Shown: positions 50,295-57,346 of the stretch, piece after piece | Layout: each line of letters begins with the position of its first letter | Position numbering within the stretch: the first letter of the stretch is position 1 | From: SIG480 sp045636865 | Lineage (GTDB): Bacteria > Bacillota > Clostridia > Oscillospirales > JAAYXM01 | Length of the DNA: 64,000 nt | Direction of reading: 5' to 3' | NCBI GenBank assembly: GCA_045636865.1 | Contig: JAZTYJ010000001.1 | Coordinates: forward strand, 7,259 to 71,258 | Notes under the pieces: model-generated | Database searches by the model: none | What the model saw: only the letters and a program-made list of their open reading frames with translations | What the model was told of the DNA's origin: nothing | Translations under genes and position numbers: made by a program

Positions 50295-50323
50295 TTGAAA
50301 AAATAGTGGAAATGGTGTATAAT
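50295..50323 (+). promoter_or_regulatory. Promoter of the aminosugar-like cluster (degT)
   Basis: TTGAAA (50295-50300) and TATAAT (50318-50323), 17-bp spacing. The AATTAA-type repeat that flanks the start site (about 50326-50347) could bind the ROK protein, but it is not a clean palindrome. Confidence 0.7.
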
Positions 50324-50369
50324 GCAATTAATCCATTTACTGAATTAAAAATGAAAAGGGGTTATAAAA

Positions 50370-51638
50370 ATGGCTGAAGAAAAAGTAATGAATGGCGCCG
50401 GCGTAGCTGAACTTGGCTTCCCGATGTGGCCGCAGTTTGCTCCTGAGACACCTGATCAGGTTGCAGAACTTCTCAAGACAGGTAAGGTTAACTACTGGAC
50501 AGGTCCGGTAGGTATGGAGTTTGAAGAAGCTTGGAGAGAATGGATCGGTGCAAAGATGGCTATCTCCTGCACAAACGGTACAGCTGCTCTTCACATCGCT
50601 CTTACAGCTCTCGGTATCGGCCCCGGAGACGAGGTTATCGTTCCGTCATACTCATTCATCGCATCATCATTTTCAGTAGTTCAGGCAGGTGCTATCCCGG
50701 TATTTGCTGATGTTACTGACGACCACACTCTCGATCCGAACGATATCGAGCACAGAATCACAGCAAAGACAAAGGCTATCGTTGTTGTTCATCTCTACGG
50801 TGGCGTTGCTGATATGGGCCCGATTCTTGAAATTGCAAAGAAGCACAACCTCAAGATCGTTGAAGACTGTGCACAGTGCTTCGGCGGTGAGTACAACGGC
50901 GTAAAGGCCGGCCTCATCGGTGATGTCGGTTGCTTCAGCTTCTGCCAGAGCAAGCACTTTACAACAGGCGGCGAAGGCGGCATGGTTGTTACAAACAACG
51001 AAGAAGTGGGCTGGGAATGCCGTTCATTCCGTGACCACGGTTATGACGTTAAGACACGTATGAGCATGCTCGCTCTTGAGGAGAAGCTCCCGTACATCCA
51101 CAACCGCGTTGGATTCAACTACCGTATGACAGAGATGCAGTCTCTCATCGGTCTCAACGAGCTCAAGAGACTCGACTCATGGAACCTTGCTCGTCGCTAT
51201 AAGTATGCTAAGATGTACGACGATGCATTCACAGGTCTCAAGGGTATCAAGAAGCTCCCGACAAACACAGCAGAGCGCAAGCACTCATACTGGTGGTATC
51301 CGATCAACCTCGATCTTTCAGTTCTTGATATCGATGCTGCTCAGTTTGTTAAGGAACTCATGGCTCTTTCAATTCCGTGCTACGGTATCCAGTGGCCGGA
51401 AGCTTACGAGGAAAAAGCATACAAGGAGCAGAACGGCTTCGGTACAGCTAAGTTCCCGTTCAAGTCAACAGAGTACACAGATCCGAAGTCTGCTGATTAC
51501 ACTAACGTTCTTTGCCCGAAGGCTAAGTCTCTCCGCGCTGAGACATTCAGCCTCTTCCTCCACCCGACATGGGAGCCGGAGCACATTGAGCGTTGTATCG
51601 CAGCAGTAAAAGAAGTTCTTGCAAAACACACAAAGTAG
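50370..51638 (+). CDS. DegT/DnrJ/EryC1/StrS-family sugar aminotransferase
   Basis: A 422-residue PLP enzyme that moves an amino group from glutamate or glutamine to a keto-sugar or keto-cyclitol. Family marks: ISCTNGTAALHIALTALGI (65-83), GDEVIVPSYSFIAS, VEDCAQCFGG (Asp166, Gln169) and the Schiff-base Lys195 in SFCQSKHFTTGGEGG. NYWTGPVGMEFEEAWREWIG near the start is like StsC/NtdA-type scyllo-inosose and 3-keto-sugar aminotransferases. Codon use is as biased as in alaS or hup, implying high expression. It is first in the cluster; a hairpin terminator follows. Direction (making or using an amino sugar) is unknown. Confidence 0.88.
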   Translation: MAEEKVMNGAGVAELGFPMWPQFAPETPDQVAELLKTGKVNYWTGPVGMEFEEAWREWIGAKMAISCTNGTAALHIALTALGIGPGDEVIVPSYSFIASSFSVVQAGAIPVFADVTDDHTLDPNDIEHRITAKTKAIVVVHLYGGVADMGPILEIAKKHNLKIVEDCAQCFGGEYNGVKAGLIGDVGCFSFCQSKHFTTGGEGGMVVTNNEEVGWECRSFRDHGYDVKTRMSMLALEEKLPYIHNRVGFNYRMTEMQSLIGLNELKRLDSWNLARRYKYAKMYDDAFTGLKGIKKLPTNTAERKHSYWWYPINLDLSVLDIDAAQFVKELMALSIPCYGIQWPEAYEEKAYKEQNGFGTAKFPFKSTEYTDPKSADYTNVLCPKAKSLRAETFSLFLHPTWEPEHIERCIAAVKEVLAKHTK

Positions 51639-51663
51639 GATTATAATAAGAATATAGCGCAAA

Positions 51664-51690
51664 GGAAAAACGGACGCTTGTCCGTTTTTT
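51664..51690 (+). terminator. Terminator/attenuator between degT and the deacetylase gene
   Basis: GGAAAAACGGAC/GTCCGTTTTTTCC (51664-51675, 51680-51692) with a GCTT loop and T6 run. It lies in an otherwise tightly packed same-strand cluster, so expression of the following genes probably depends on read-through. Confidence 0.7.
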
Positions 51691-51726
51691 CCGTATATTG
51701 GCAAAAAATCTGAAAGGAAGATGCAA

Positions 51727-52437
51727 ATGAGAGTTCTTGCGGTCGGTTGTCATCCCGATGATCTTGAACTTTCCTGCGGAGGTACGCTTGCACGCATGGT
51801 CAAAGAGGGATACGAAGTGTATACCTGCCATGTAGCAAACGGAAATATGGGCCACGCGGTTATCATGCCGGACGAGCTCGGTCCGATGCGTACTATCGAA
51901 GCCGAAAACGCAGGTGCGGTTCTTGGTGTAAAAAAAGTTTATAATGTTGATATCGGAGACTGTATGCTTTATGCAGACGACATCAACGCACGTCGCGAAA
52001 TGGTCAGAATAATCCGTGAGGTTCGTCCTGATTTTATTATCACTCACAGCCCCGACGATTATATGAATGACCATCTCGAAGTAAGTAAGCTCGTTTTTGA
52101 AACAAGCTTTACTGCCACTGTCGGTCATATGTTCCCGGAAACAGGAGAGCCGACCGGCGGAGTTGTTCCGATTTATTATATGGATAACCTTGCGGGAACA
52201 AACTTTGTTCCTGAGATGTATGTCGACATTACAGACTATATCGAGCAGAAGCTTGAGGCGGTTGAATGCCACAAGAGCCAGATTGTCTGGATGCGCGAGC
52301 ACGATAAGATCGACTTTATCGAGTTTGTAAGATCATGCACACGCGGCAGAGGTTTGCAGTGTGGTGTTATGTATGCAGAAGGCTTCAGAATCTGCAAAGC
52401 GCATCTCCGTCAGACAACCATGAGACACTTGCCATAA
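51727..52437 (+). CDS. PIG-L/LmbE family deacetylase
   Basis: A 236-residue zinc-dependent N-deacetylase. The zinc motif is CHPDDLELSCGG (His9, Asp12), and the third ligand comes from HSPDDYMNDHLEV. The family acts on N-acetylglucosaminyl groups of GlcNAc-PI, mycothiol and bacillithiol precursors, diacetylchitobiose and others. ATG 51727 gives the usual start RVLAVGCHPDD and correct spacing (8 bp) from AAGGA; ATG 51721 touches it. It lies in the cluster before the NagB-like gene; deacetylation of an N-acetyl amino sugar is the natural guess. No Cys-Glc-Ins-type genes (bshA, mshC) adjoin it. Confidence 0.88.
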   Translation: MRVLAVGCHPDDLELSCGGTLARMVKEGYEVYTCHVANGNMGHAVIMPDELGPMRTIEAENAGAVLGVKKVYNVDIGDCMLYADDINARREMVRIIREVRPDFIITHSPDDYMNDHLEVSKLVFETSFTATVGHMFPETGEPTGGVVPIYYMDNLAGTNFVPEMYVDITDYIEQKLEAVECHKSQIVWMREHDKIDFIEFVRSCTRGRGLQCGVMYAEGFRICKAHLRQTTMRHLP

Positions 52438-52467
52438 ATTTTGTTACATATAAGGGAGGAAAATATC

Positions 52468-53415
52468 ATGAATTTTATCGACACTTACAAAGGTACAATG
52501 ACAGAAACACTCTACCCGGCAGGTTGGGATTATGAGAAGATTGACAAATGCTGCTCAAATCCGCCTGAAGCAATTTTCGAGCGTCAGGATTTCTGGCATC
52601 CGGATTTCAAGCCGGTTGCTTGCAAGAACGTTGCTGAATTTGATATGATGATGGGCCACGAAATCGCAAACCAGATCAAGATGGCACGCGATGAGGGCAT
52701 CAAGCTTGCTATGATTCTTCCGGCAGGTCCGATGGGTATGTACCGCTGGGCAGCATACTTCATCAACGAGTGGGATGTTGACTGCTCACACGTTTACGGC
52801 TTCAACATGGACGAGTGGAGTGATGCAGAAGGCAACACTCTCGACTCTTCAAACCCGGGTTCATTCACAAACGCTATGCGTGAAGCTTTCTACAGCAAGC
52901 TCAACAAGACTGTTCCGGAAAGCCAGCGCAACTTCGCAACAAAGGAAAACCTTCCGACATATCCGGAAAAGATTGCAAAGCTTAAAGCTGAAGGCGCTCG
53001 CCTTATCACAACATTCGGTATCGGCCGTGCTTGCCACATCGCTTTCTGGGAGCCGCATTTCGCAGCTGAGTTTGAAACTGAAGAAGAGTGGAAGAGCCAG
53101 ATGTACCGCATCGGTGCAAACCTCAACCCGCTTACAGTTGAGCAGAACGCTATCACAAGCTTCAAGAGCCGCGTAACTCTTGTTCCGTGCCGTGCAAACA
53201 CAATCGGTCCGGGCCTCATTCTCCAGTCTGACCGCATCATCGGCGGATGCGACGGTGCACTTTCACGCGGTATGCAGTGGCAGGGTATGTCTCTCTGGAT
53301 GACTCTCCGCTACGGTCCGGATAAGTGGGTTACATCTTCATACATGCCGACTATGCCGGGCAAGCTCTTCTTCCTTGAAGAACTCGCAGGTCCGCTCGTA
53401 GCAGAGTGCAACTAA
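52468..53415 (+). CDS. Divergent NagB-like sugar isomerase/deaminase
   Basis: A 315-residue relative of glucosamine-6-phosphate deaminase/6-phosphogluconolactonase. GFNMDEW (111-117) aligns to the NagB GFNMDEY segment carrying the proton-transfer Asp72. GIGRACHIAFWEP (184-196) aligns to GVGxDGHIAFNEP: His and Glu (His190, Glu195) are kept, but Asp141 is replaced by Ala188, Gly by Cys and Asn by Trp. The protein is about 50 residues longer than NagB, and its C-terminus (SSYMPTMPGKLFFLEELAGP) differs. It may isomerise a sugar without deaminating it, or use another substrate. Excellent GGGAGGA site; strongly biased codons. Confidence 0.75.
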   Translation: MNFIDTYKGTMTETLYPAGWDYEKIDKCCSNPPEAIFERQDFWHPDFKPVACKNVAEFDMMMGHEIANQIKMARDEGIKLAMILPAGPMGMYRWAAYFINEWDVDCSHVYGFNMDEWSDAEGNTLDSSNPGSFTNAMREAFYSKLNKTVPESQRNFATKENLPTYPEKIAKLKAEGARLITTFGIGRACHIAFWEPHFAAEFETEEEWKSQMYRIGANLNPLTVEQNAITSFKSRVTLVPCRANTIGPGLILQSDRIIGGCDGALSRGMQWQGMSLWMTLRYGPDKWVTSSYMPTMPGKLFFLEELAGPLVAECN

Positions 53416-53442
53416 TCGTCAGATTTAAGTGAGGTAATTACA

Positions 53443-54483
53443 ATGAAAAAAGTTAGATGGGGCGTAATCGGCGCCGGCGGTATCGCAGACCGTCGTACAC
53501 TTCCGGGTATGATGCTCTCTGATGAGGCAGAGCTTATCGCGGTTATGGAAATCAACGACGAGCTTGCAGAAAACCTCCGTGCAAAGTATGGCGCAAAGCG
53601 TGCATATACAGACCACAAGGCTCTTCTTGCAGACCCTGAAGTTGATGTAGTTTACATTGCATCTCCGGTTAACTGCCATAAGGAGCAGGCAATCGACGCT
53701 GCTCGTGCAAAGAAGGACATCCTTCTCGAAAAGCCGATTTGTCTTGATATCGCAGATGCTGAAGAAGTTCTTCGCGTTTGTGAAGAAGAAGGCGTCAAGA
53801 TCGCAACAGGCTTCCTTATGCGTTTTCACGCAATCAATGCAAAGATCCGCGAGCTTGTTCAGTCGGGCGCGATCGGTCAGATCGTTTCATGTCGCGCACA
53901 GTTTACCTGCTGGTATCCGGATATCCCGGGAGCATGGCGTCAGGTAAAGGCTCTTTCGGGCGGCGGTGCTCTTATGGACCTCGGTGTTCACTGCATCGAC
54001 CTTCTCCAGTACATCGTCGGTTCAAAGGCAAAGCGCGTTGCTTCTTTCTCAAGAACAAACACATTCAACTACGAGGTTGAGGACCAGGCTTCTCTTATGA
54101 TGGAGCTTGAAAACGGAGCATTTGCATACGTTGAATCAAACTTCAACGTTCCGGATGCTGTTCCGTCAAAGCTTGAGATTTTCGGTACTGCAGGTTCAAT
54201 CGTAGCTTACGGCACACTCTCACAGGTTGAGGGCGGCACAATTGACGTTATTGCTGCTGACAGCTCTGCAGGTTATGATGCACAGCAGACACGTGATGAA
54301 GTCAAGAAGCTTGATGTCGAAGTTGAATTCGGCAATATGTATACAAAAGAGCTTGATTCATTCGGTCGCTCACATCGCGACGGTGCTCCTGTTGAGGTTC
54401 CGGCAGCTGATGCTGTCTGGGCACAGCGCATCATCCAGGCTGCATACGAGTCACAGGAAACAGACAAGATCATCACACTTTAA
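53443..54483 (+). CDS. Gfo/Idh/MocA family sugar dehydrogenase
   Basis: A 346-residue NAD(P)-dependent oxidoreductase. The Rossmann motif is WGVIGAGGIADRRTL at 6-20, the family motif LLEKPICLD at about 93-101 supplies the catalytic Lys, and GGGALMDLGVHCIDLLQY near 174-191 supplies Asp and His. Members oxidise or reduce a ring hydroxyl of inositols and sugars; NtdC of B. subtilis makes a 3-keto sugar for a DegT-type aminotransferase. A DegT enzyme 2 kb upstream is therefore a plausible partner. It ends at a strong terminator before the kinase gene. Confidence 0.9.
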   Translation: MKKVRWGVIGAGGIADRRTLPGMMLSDEAELIAVMEINDELAENLRAKYGAKRAYTDHKALLADPEVDVVYIASPVNCHKEQAIDAARAKKDILLEKPICLDIADAEEVLRVCEEEGVKIATGFLMRFHAINAKIRELVQSGAIGQIVSCRAQFTCWYPDIPGAWRQVKALSGGGALMDLGVHCIDLLQYIVGSKAKRVASFSRTNTFNYEVEDQASLMMELENGAFAYVESNFNVPDAVPSKLEIFGTAGSIVAYGTLSQVEGGTIDVIAADSSAGYDAQQTRDEVKKLDVEVEFGNMYTKELDSFGRSHRDGAPVEVPAADAVWAQRIIQAAYESQETDKIITL

Positions 54484-54491
54484 TAAAAAAG

Positions 54492-54524
54492 AAAAATGCT
54501 CCGAAATATCGGAGCATTTTTTTT
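54492..54524 (+). terminator. Terminator after the Gfo/Idh/MocA gene
   Basis: AAAAATGCTCCGA/TCGGAGCATTTTT (54492-54504, 54509-54521), AATA loop, long T run. Confidence 0.9.
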
Positions 54525-54533
54525 ATACATCTA

Positions 54534-54562
54534 TTGACTAAAACGGAAAAATTTATTAAAAT
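54534..54562 (+). promoter_or_regulatory. Promoter of the PfkB kinase/ROK genes
   Basis: TTGACT (54534-54539) and TAAAAT (54557-54562), 17-bp spacing, directly after the terminator. Confidence 0.6.
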
Positions 54563-54591
54563 ATATACAAACACAAAAGGTGGTATGTATT

Positions 54592-55539
54592 ATGTATGAT
54601 GTAGCATGTGTAGGTATTTTGGTAGCCGACGCTATCTGCAAAGGGGTTAAAGGGCTTCCTGAAAAAGGCAAGCTCGACCTTCTTCCGAGCATTAAGCTCT
54701 ACAGCGGCGGTTGTGCCGTAAACACAGGTATTGATATGTCTGTTATGGGCGCAAAGGTTGCGCTTATCGGTAAAGTAGGTGCTGACGGTTTCGGCAGCTT
54801 CCTTAAGAACTCCTTGGTAAGCAAGGGTGTCAACGTTGACGGTCTTGTTGAAGCTGAGGGCGAAGACTCTTCTTCCTCTGTCGTTCTCATTGACGAGAGC
54901 GGTGAGAGATCATTCCTCCACTGCAAGGGTGCAAACGATACCTTCTGCTATGAGGATGTTAATTTTGATGTCATTGAGCAGTCGAAAATCGTTTTCATTG
55001 CAGGTACAATGCTTATGAACAAGTTTGACGGTGAAGACTGTGCAAAGGTCTTAAAGCGCGCAAAGGAAATGGGCAAGATTACGGCTCTTGACACAGCCTG
55101 GGACGGTACAGGCCGTTGGATGAGCGTGCTCAAGCCCGCGCTTCCGTATGTTGACTACTTTATCCCGAGCATTGAAGAGGCGATTGAGCTTGCAGGCGGA
55201 GAGACTGACCACAAAAAGATTGCAGACTGCTTCTTTGACTGTGGCGTCTCACACGTTGCAATAAAGGTCGGCAAAGACGGTTGCTACTACCGCGAGAGCA
55301 AGGACTCGGAAGGTGTATACGTTGCTCCGTTTATGCGTGAGAATCCGGTGGACACAACAGGTGCAGGAGACTCATGGTGTGCAGGATTCCTTTACGGAAT
55401 CGCGAATGGAAAGTCGATGCAGGAGTCTTGTGTCCTCGGCAACGCAGTAGGCGCACATATCATTATGGAAGTCGGCGCATCAACAGGCGCACGTCCGTAT
55501 TCTGAAATTCAGAAATTCATTGATGAAAACAGGAAATAG
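54592..55539 (+). CDS. PfkB family carbohydrate kinase
   Basis: A 315-residue ribokinase-like sugar kinase. YSGGCAVNTGIDMSVMGAKV (about 40-58) is the sugar-binding signature, and NPVDTTGAGDSWCAGFLYG (about 252-270) holds the catalytic Asp in TGAGD. The sugar is not deducible; the family covers fructose, ribose, tagatose-6-phosphate, KDG and inositol-like substrates. ATG 54592 has AAGGTGG 8 bp upstream; an in-frame GTG at 54580 is less likely. It has its own promoter, followed after 6 bp by the ROK gene; the codon bias matches the genes before it. Confidence 0.9.
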   Translation: MYDVACVGILVADAICKGVKGLPEKGKLDLLPSIKLYSGGCAVNTGIDMSVMGAKVALIGKVGADGFGSFLKNSLVSKGVNVDGLVEAEGEDSSSSVVLIDESGERSFLHCKGANDTFCYEDVNFDVIEQSKIVFIAGTMLMNKFDGEDCAKVLKRAKEMGKITALDTAWDGTGRWMSVLKPALPYVDYFIPSIEEAIELAGGETDHKKIADCFFDCGVSHVAIKVGKDGCYYRESKDSEGVYVAPFMRENPVDTTGAGDSWCAGFLYGIANGKSMQESCVLGNAVGAHIIMEVGASTGARPYSEIQKFIDENRK

Positions 55540-55545
55540 TTTTAA

Positions 55546-56697
55546 ATGGTACTGAAATCACAAAAAAACCATACCACGGCGAATTTAAAACTTGTAAAAC
55601 TGTCAAATCTGACGTATGTTTTCAACTTTATAAACGAAAATCAGCCCGTATCGAGAGCCTCAATAGCTCACGCTACGGGCTTGAGTCCTACTACGGTTTC
55701 TTCACTTGTTGACGAACTCATATCCGAAAATATGGTGGTTGAAACAGGTGCGGGAAAGCTCTCCGGAAGCGGAAGAAAACCGATTATGCTTGAGCTTAAC
55801 AACGACGGAAATTCCGTTGCGGCGGTGGAAATCAAGCAGGGTGCATTTGAACTTGAGATGTTCAACCTCGCAGGAAAGAGCGTTTTCTTTAAAAGATACG
55901 ACATAGATGATTATTCTGACATCGGAAACAAAATTTCTGACAGCATTGATGAGCTTTCCGGAAAGTTCGGACGATTGCTTGGCATCTGCATAGGTGTGCC
56001 GGGCGTCATCGACAAGAAAACAAAGAGGGTATCGTCAACACTTATTCCCATAAAGCCGGATAACGACTTTTTCTCGGTTGTGAGAAAGCGTTTTCCGGAT
56101 ATAAAGGTAAAGCTCGGAAATGAATCTTCGTTTTGCGCATATATCGAAAAAACGCTTGCGAAAAAAGAAATCCACAGCCTTGTATATATCGACATAAACG
56201 TAGGTATCGGTGCGGGTATAATACTTGATGACAGAATTTTTACCGGTGCGTTCGGAAACGCGGGTGAGTTCGGACACGTTTCCGTAGACATAAACGGAGA
56301 AGAATGTATGTGCGGAAACCGCGGATGTCTTGAAATGCTTGCGGGCGTTCCGGCGATATGTCGCGCGGCAGGTGCTTCGTCGATTTCTGAAATTGATATC
56401 AGCGATGAGAAAACACTTTCAAATTTATCTGTAATATGCAGATATATTGCATCGGGCATCAACAACATAATCAATATGATAAACCCCGAAGCTGTGGTGC
56501 TTGGTGGCGAGATAACGATGCTTGGGGAATCGTTTCTTGATATGATTTACAATGAGCTTAAAAAGATAATGTTTGCGGCAAATGCCGAAACGTTTTCTCT
56601 TGGCTTTTCAACGGTTGAAGGAAATCCCGTAACACAGGGTGCGGGAAAATATCTACTTGACCGCATTTTTGAAGACGGCGATTTTATAACAGGATAA
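55546..56697 (+). CDS. ROK family transcriptional regulator (NagC/XylR type)
   Basis: A 383-residue regulator with an N-terminal winged helix (NQPVSRASIAHATGLSPTTV, about 29-48) and a ROK sugar-kinase-like domain. The zinc motif is CMCGNRGCLE (about 247-256) and the fold motifs IGVGAGIILDD and GEFGHVS are present. ROK repressors lose DNA binding when their sugar or sugar phosphate binds, so it is the likely regulator of this cluster; the ligand would be a pathway intermediate. AGGAA ribosome site, 6 bp behind pfkB. Codon use is unlike the highly biased enzymes before it, as expected for a regulator. Confidence 0.9.
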   Translation: MVLKSQKNHTTANLKLVKLSNLTYVFNFINENQPVSRASIAHATGLSPTTVSSLVDELISENMVVETGAGKLSGSGRKPIMLELNNDGNSVAAVEIKQGAFELEMFNLAGKSVFFKRYDIDDYSDIGNKISDSIDELSGKFGRLLGICIGVPGVIDKKTKRVSSTLIPIKPDNDFFSVVRKRFPDIKVKLGNESSFCAYIEKTLAKKEIHSLVYIDINVGIGAGIILDDRIFTGAFGNAGEFGHVSVDINGEECMCGNRGCLEMLAGVPAICRAAGASSISEIDISDEKTLSNLSVICRYIASGINNIINMINPEAVVLGGEITMLGESFLDMIYNELKKIMFAANAETFSLGFSTVEGNPVTQGAGKYLLDRIFEDGDFITG

Positions 56698-56711
56698 AAG
56701 GAGACGGAAAA

Positions 56712-57332
56712 GTGTCTATATTTGACCTTTTTAAAAAAATAGAGAGTGAGAGAGGTCCTACGCCCGGAAAGCCTGAATGGATAGTTGTCGGGCTTGGTAA
56801 TCCCGGGAAGAAGTATGAGCTTACGCGTCATAACGTAGGCTTTATCGCGATGGACACACTCTCCGGAACAAAGAAAATAAGAATAGGTGACCTTAAATTC
56901 AAAGGGCTTTGCGGAAGAGGTGAGCTTTCGGGAGAGAGTGTTCTTTTTCTCAAGCCGCAGACCTTTATGAATCTTTCGGGTGAGTGCGTTGCAGAAGCGG
57001 CGGCATTCTATAAAATTCCGATGGAAAAGGTAATCGTCATCTATGACGACGTTTCTCTCCCTGTCGGCAAAATCCGCATCAGAGAAAAGGGAAGTGCCGG
57101 CGGACACAACGGAATAAAGAACATAATCGAGCGGACAGGAACAGACGTCTTTCCGAGAATAAAGGTTGGCGTAGGTGCACCTCCGTCATCGGGTGAGCTT
57201 GTCAATTGGGTGCTCGGTTCGTTTACGGAAGGTGAGAAGAAGATACTTTCTGATTCGGTTGACCGTGCTTGTGCGGCGGTTGAAGAGATCATAAAAGGCG
57301 GCACACAGAAAGCGGCGGCTAAATTCAATTAA
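56712..57332 (+). CDS. pth: Peptidyl-tRNA hydrolase
   Basis: A 206-residue enzyme that frees tRNA from peptidyl-tRNA dropped by ribosomes. Motifs: VVGLGNPGKKYELTRHNVGF (26-45, catalytic Asn and His), LKPQTFMNLSGE, VIYDDVSLPVGKIRIREKGS and GGHNGIKNIIE. The start is GTG 56712 after GGAGACGG. About 20 extra residues at the N-terminus precede the core. It lies between the ROK gene and mfd; pth-mfd is a standard pair in Bacillota. Confidence 0.96.
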   Translation: MSIFDLFKKIESERGPTPGKPEWIVVGLGNPGKKYELTRHNVGFIAMDTLSGTKKIRIGDLKFKGLCGRGELSGESVLFLKPQTFMNLSGECVAEAAAFYKIPMEKVIVIYDDVSLPVGKIRIREKGSAGGHNGIKNIIERTGTDVFPRIKVGVGAPPSSGELVNWVLGSFTEGEKKILSDSVDRACAAVEEIIKGGTQKAAAKFN

Positions 57333-57346
57333 AGGCAGGAAGTCAG

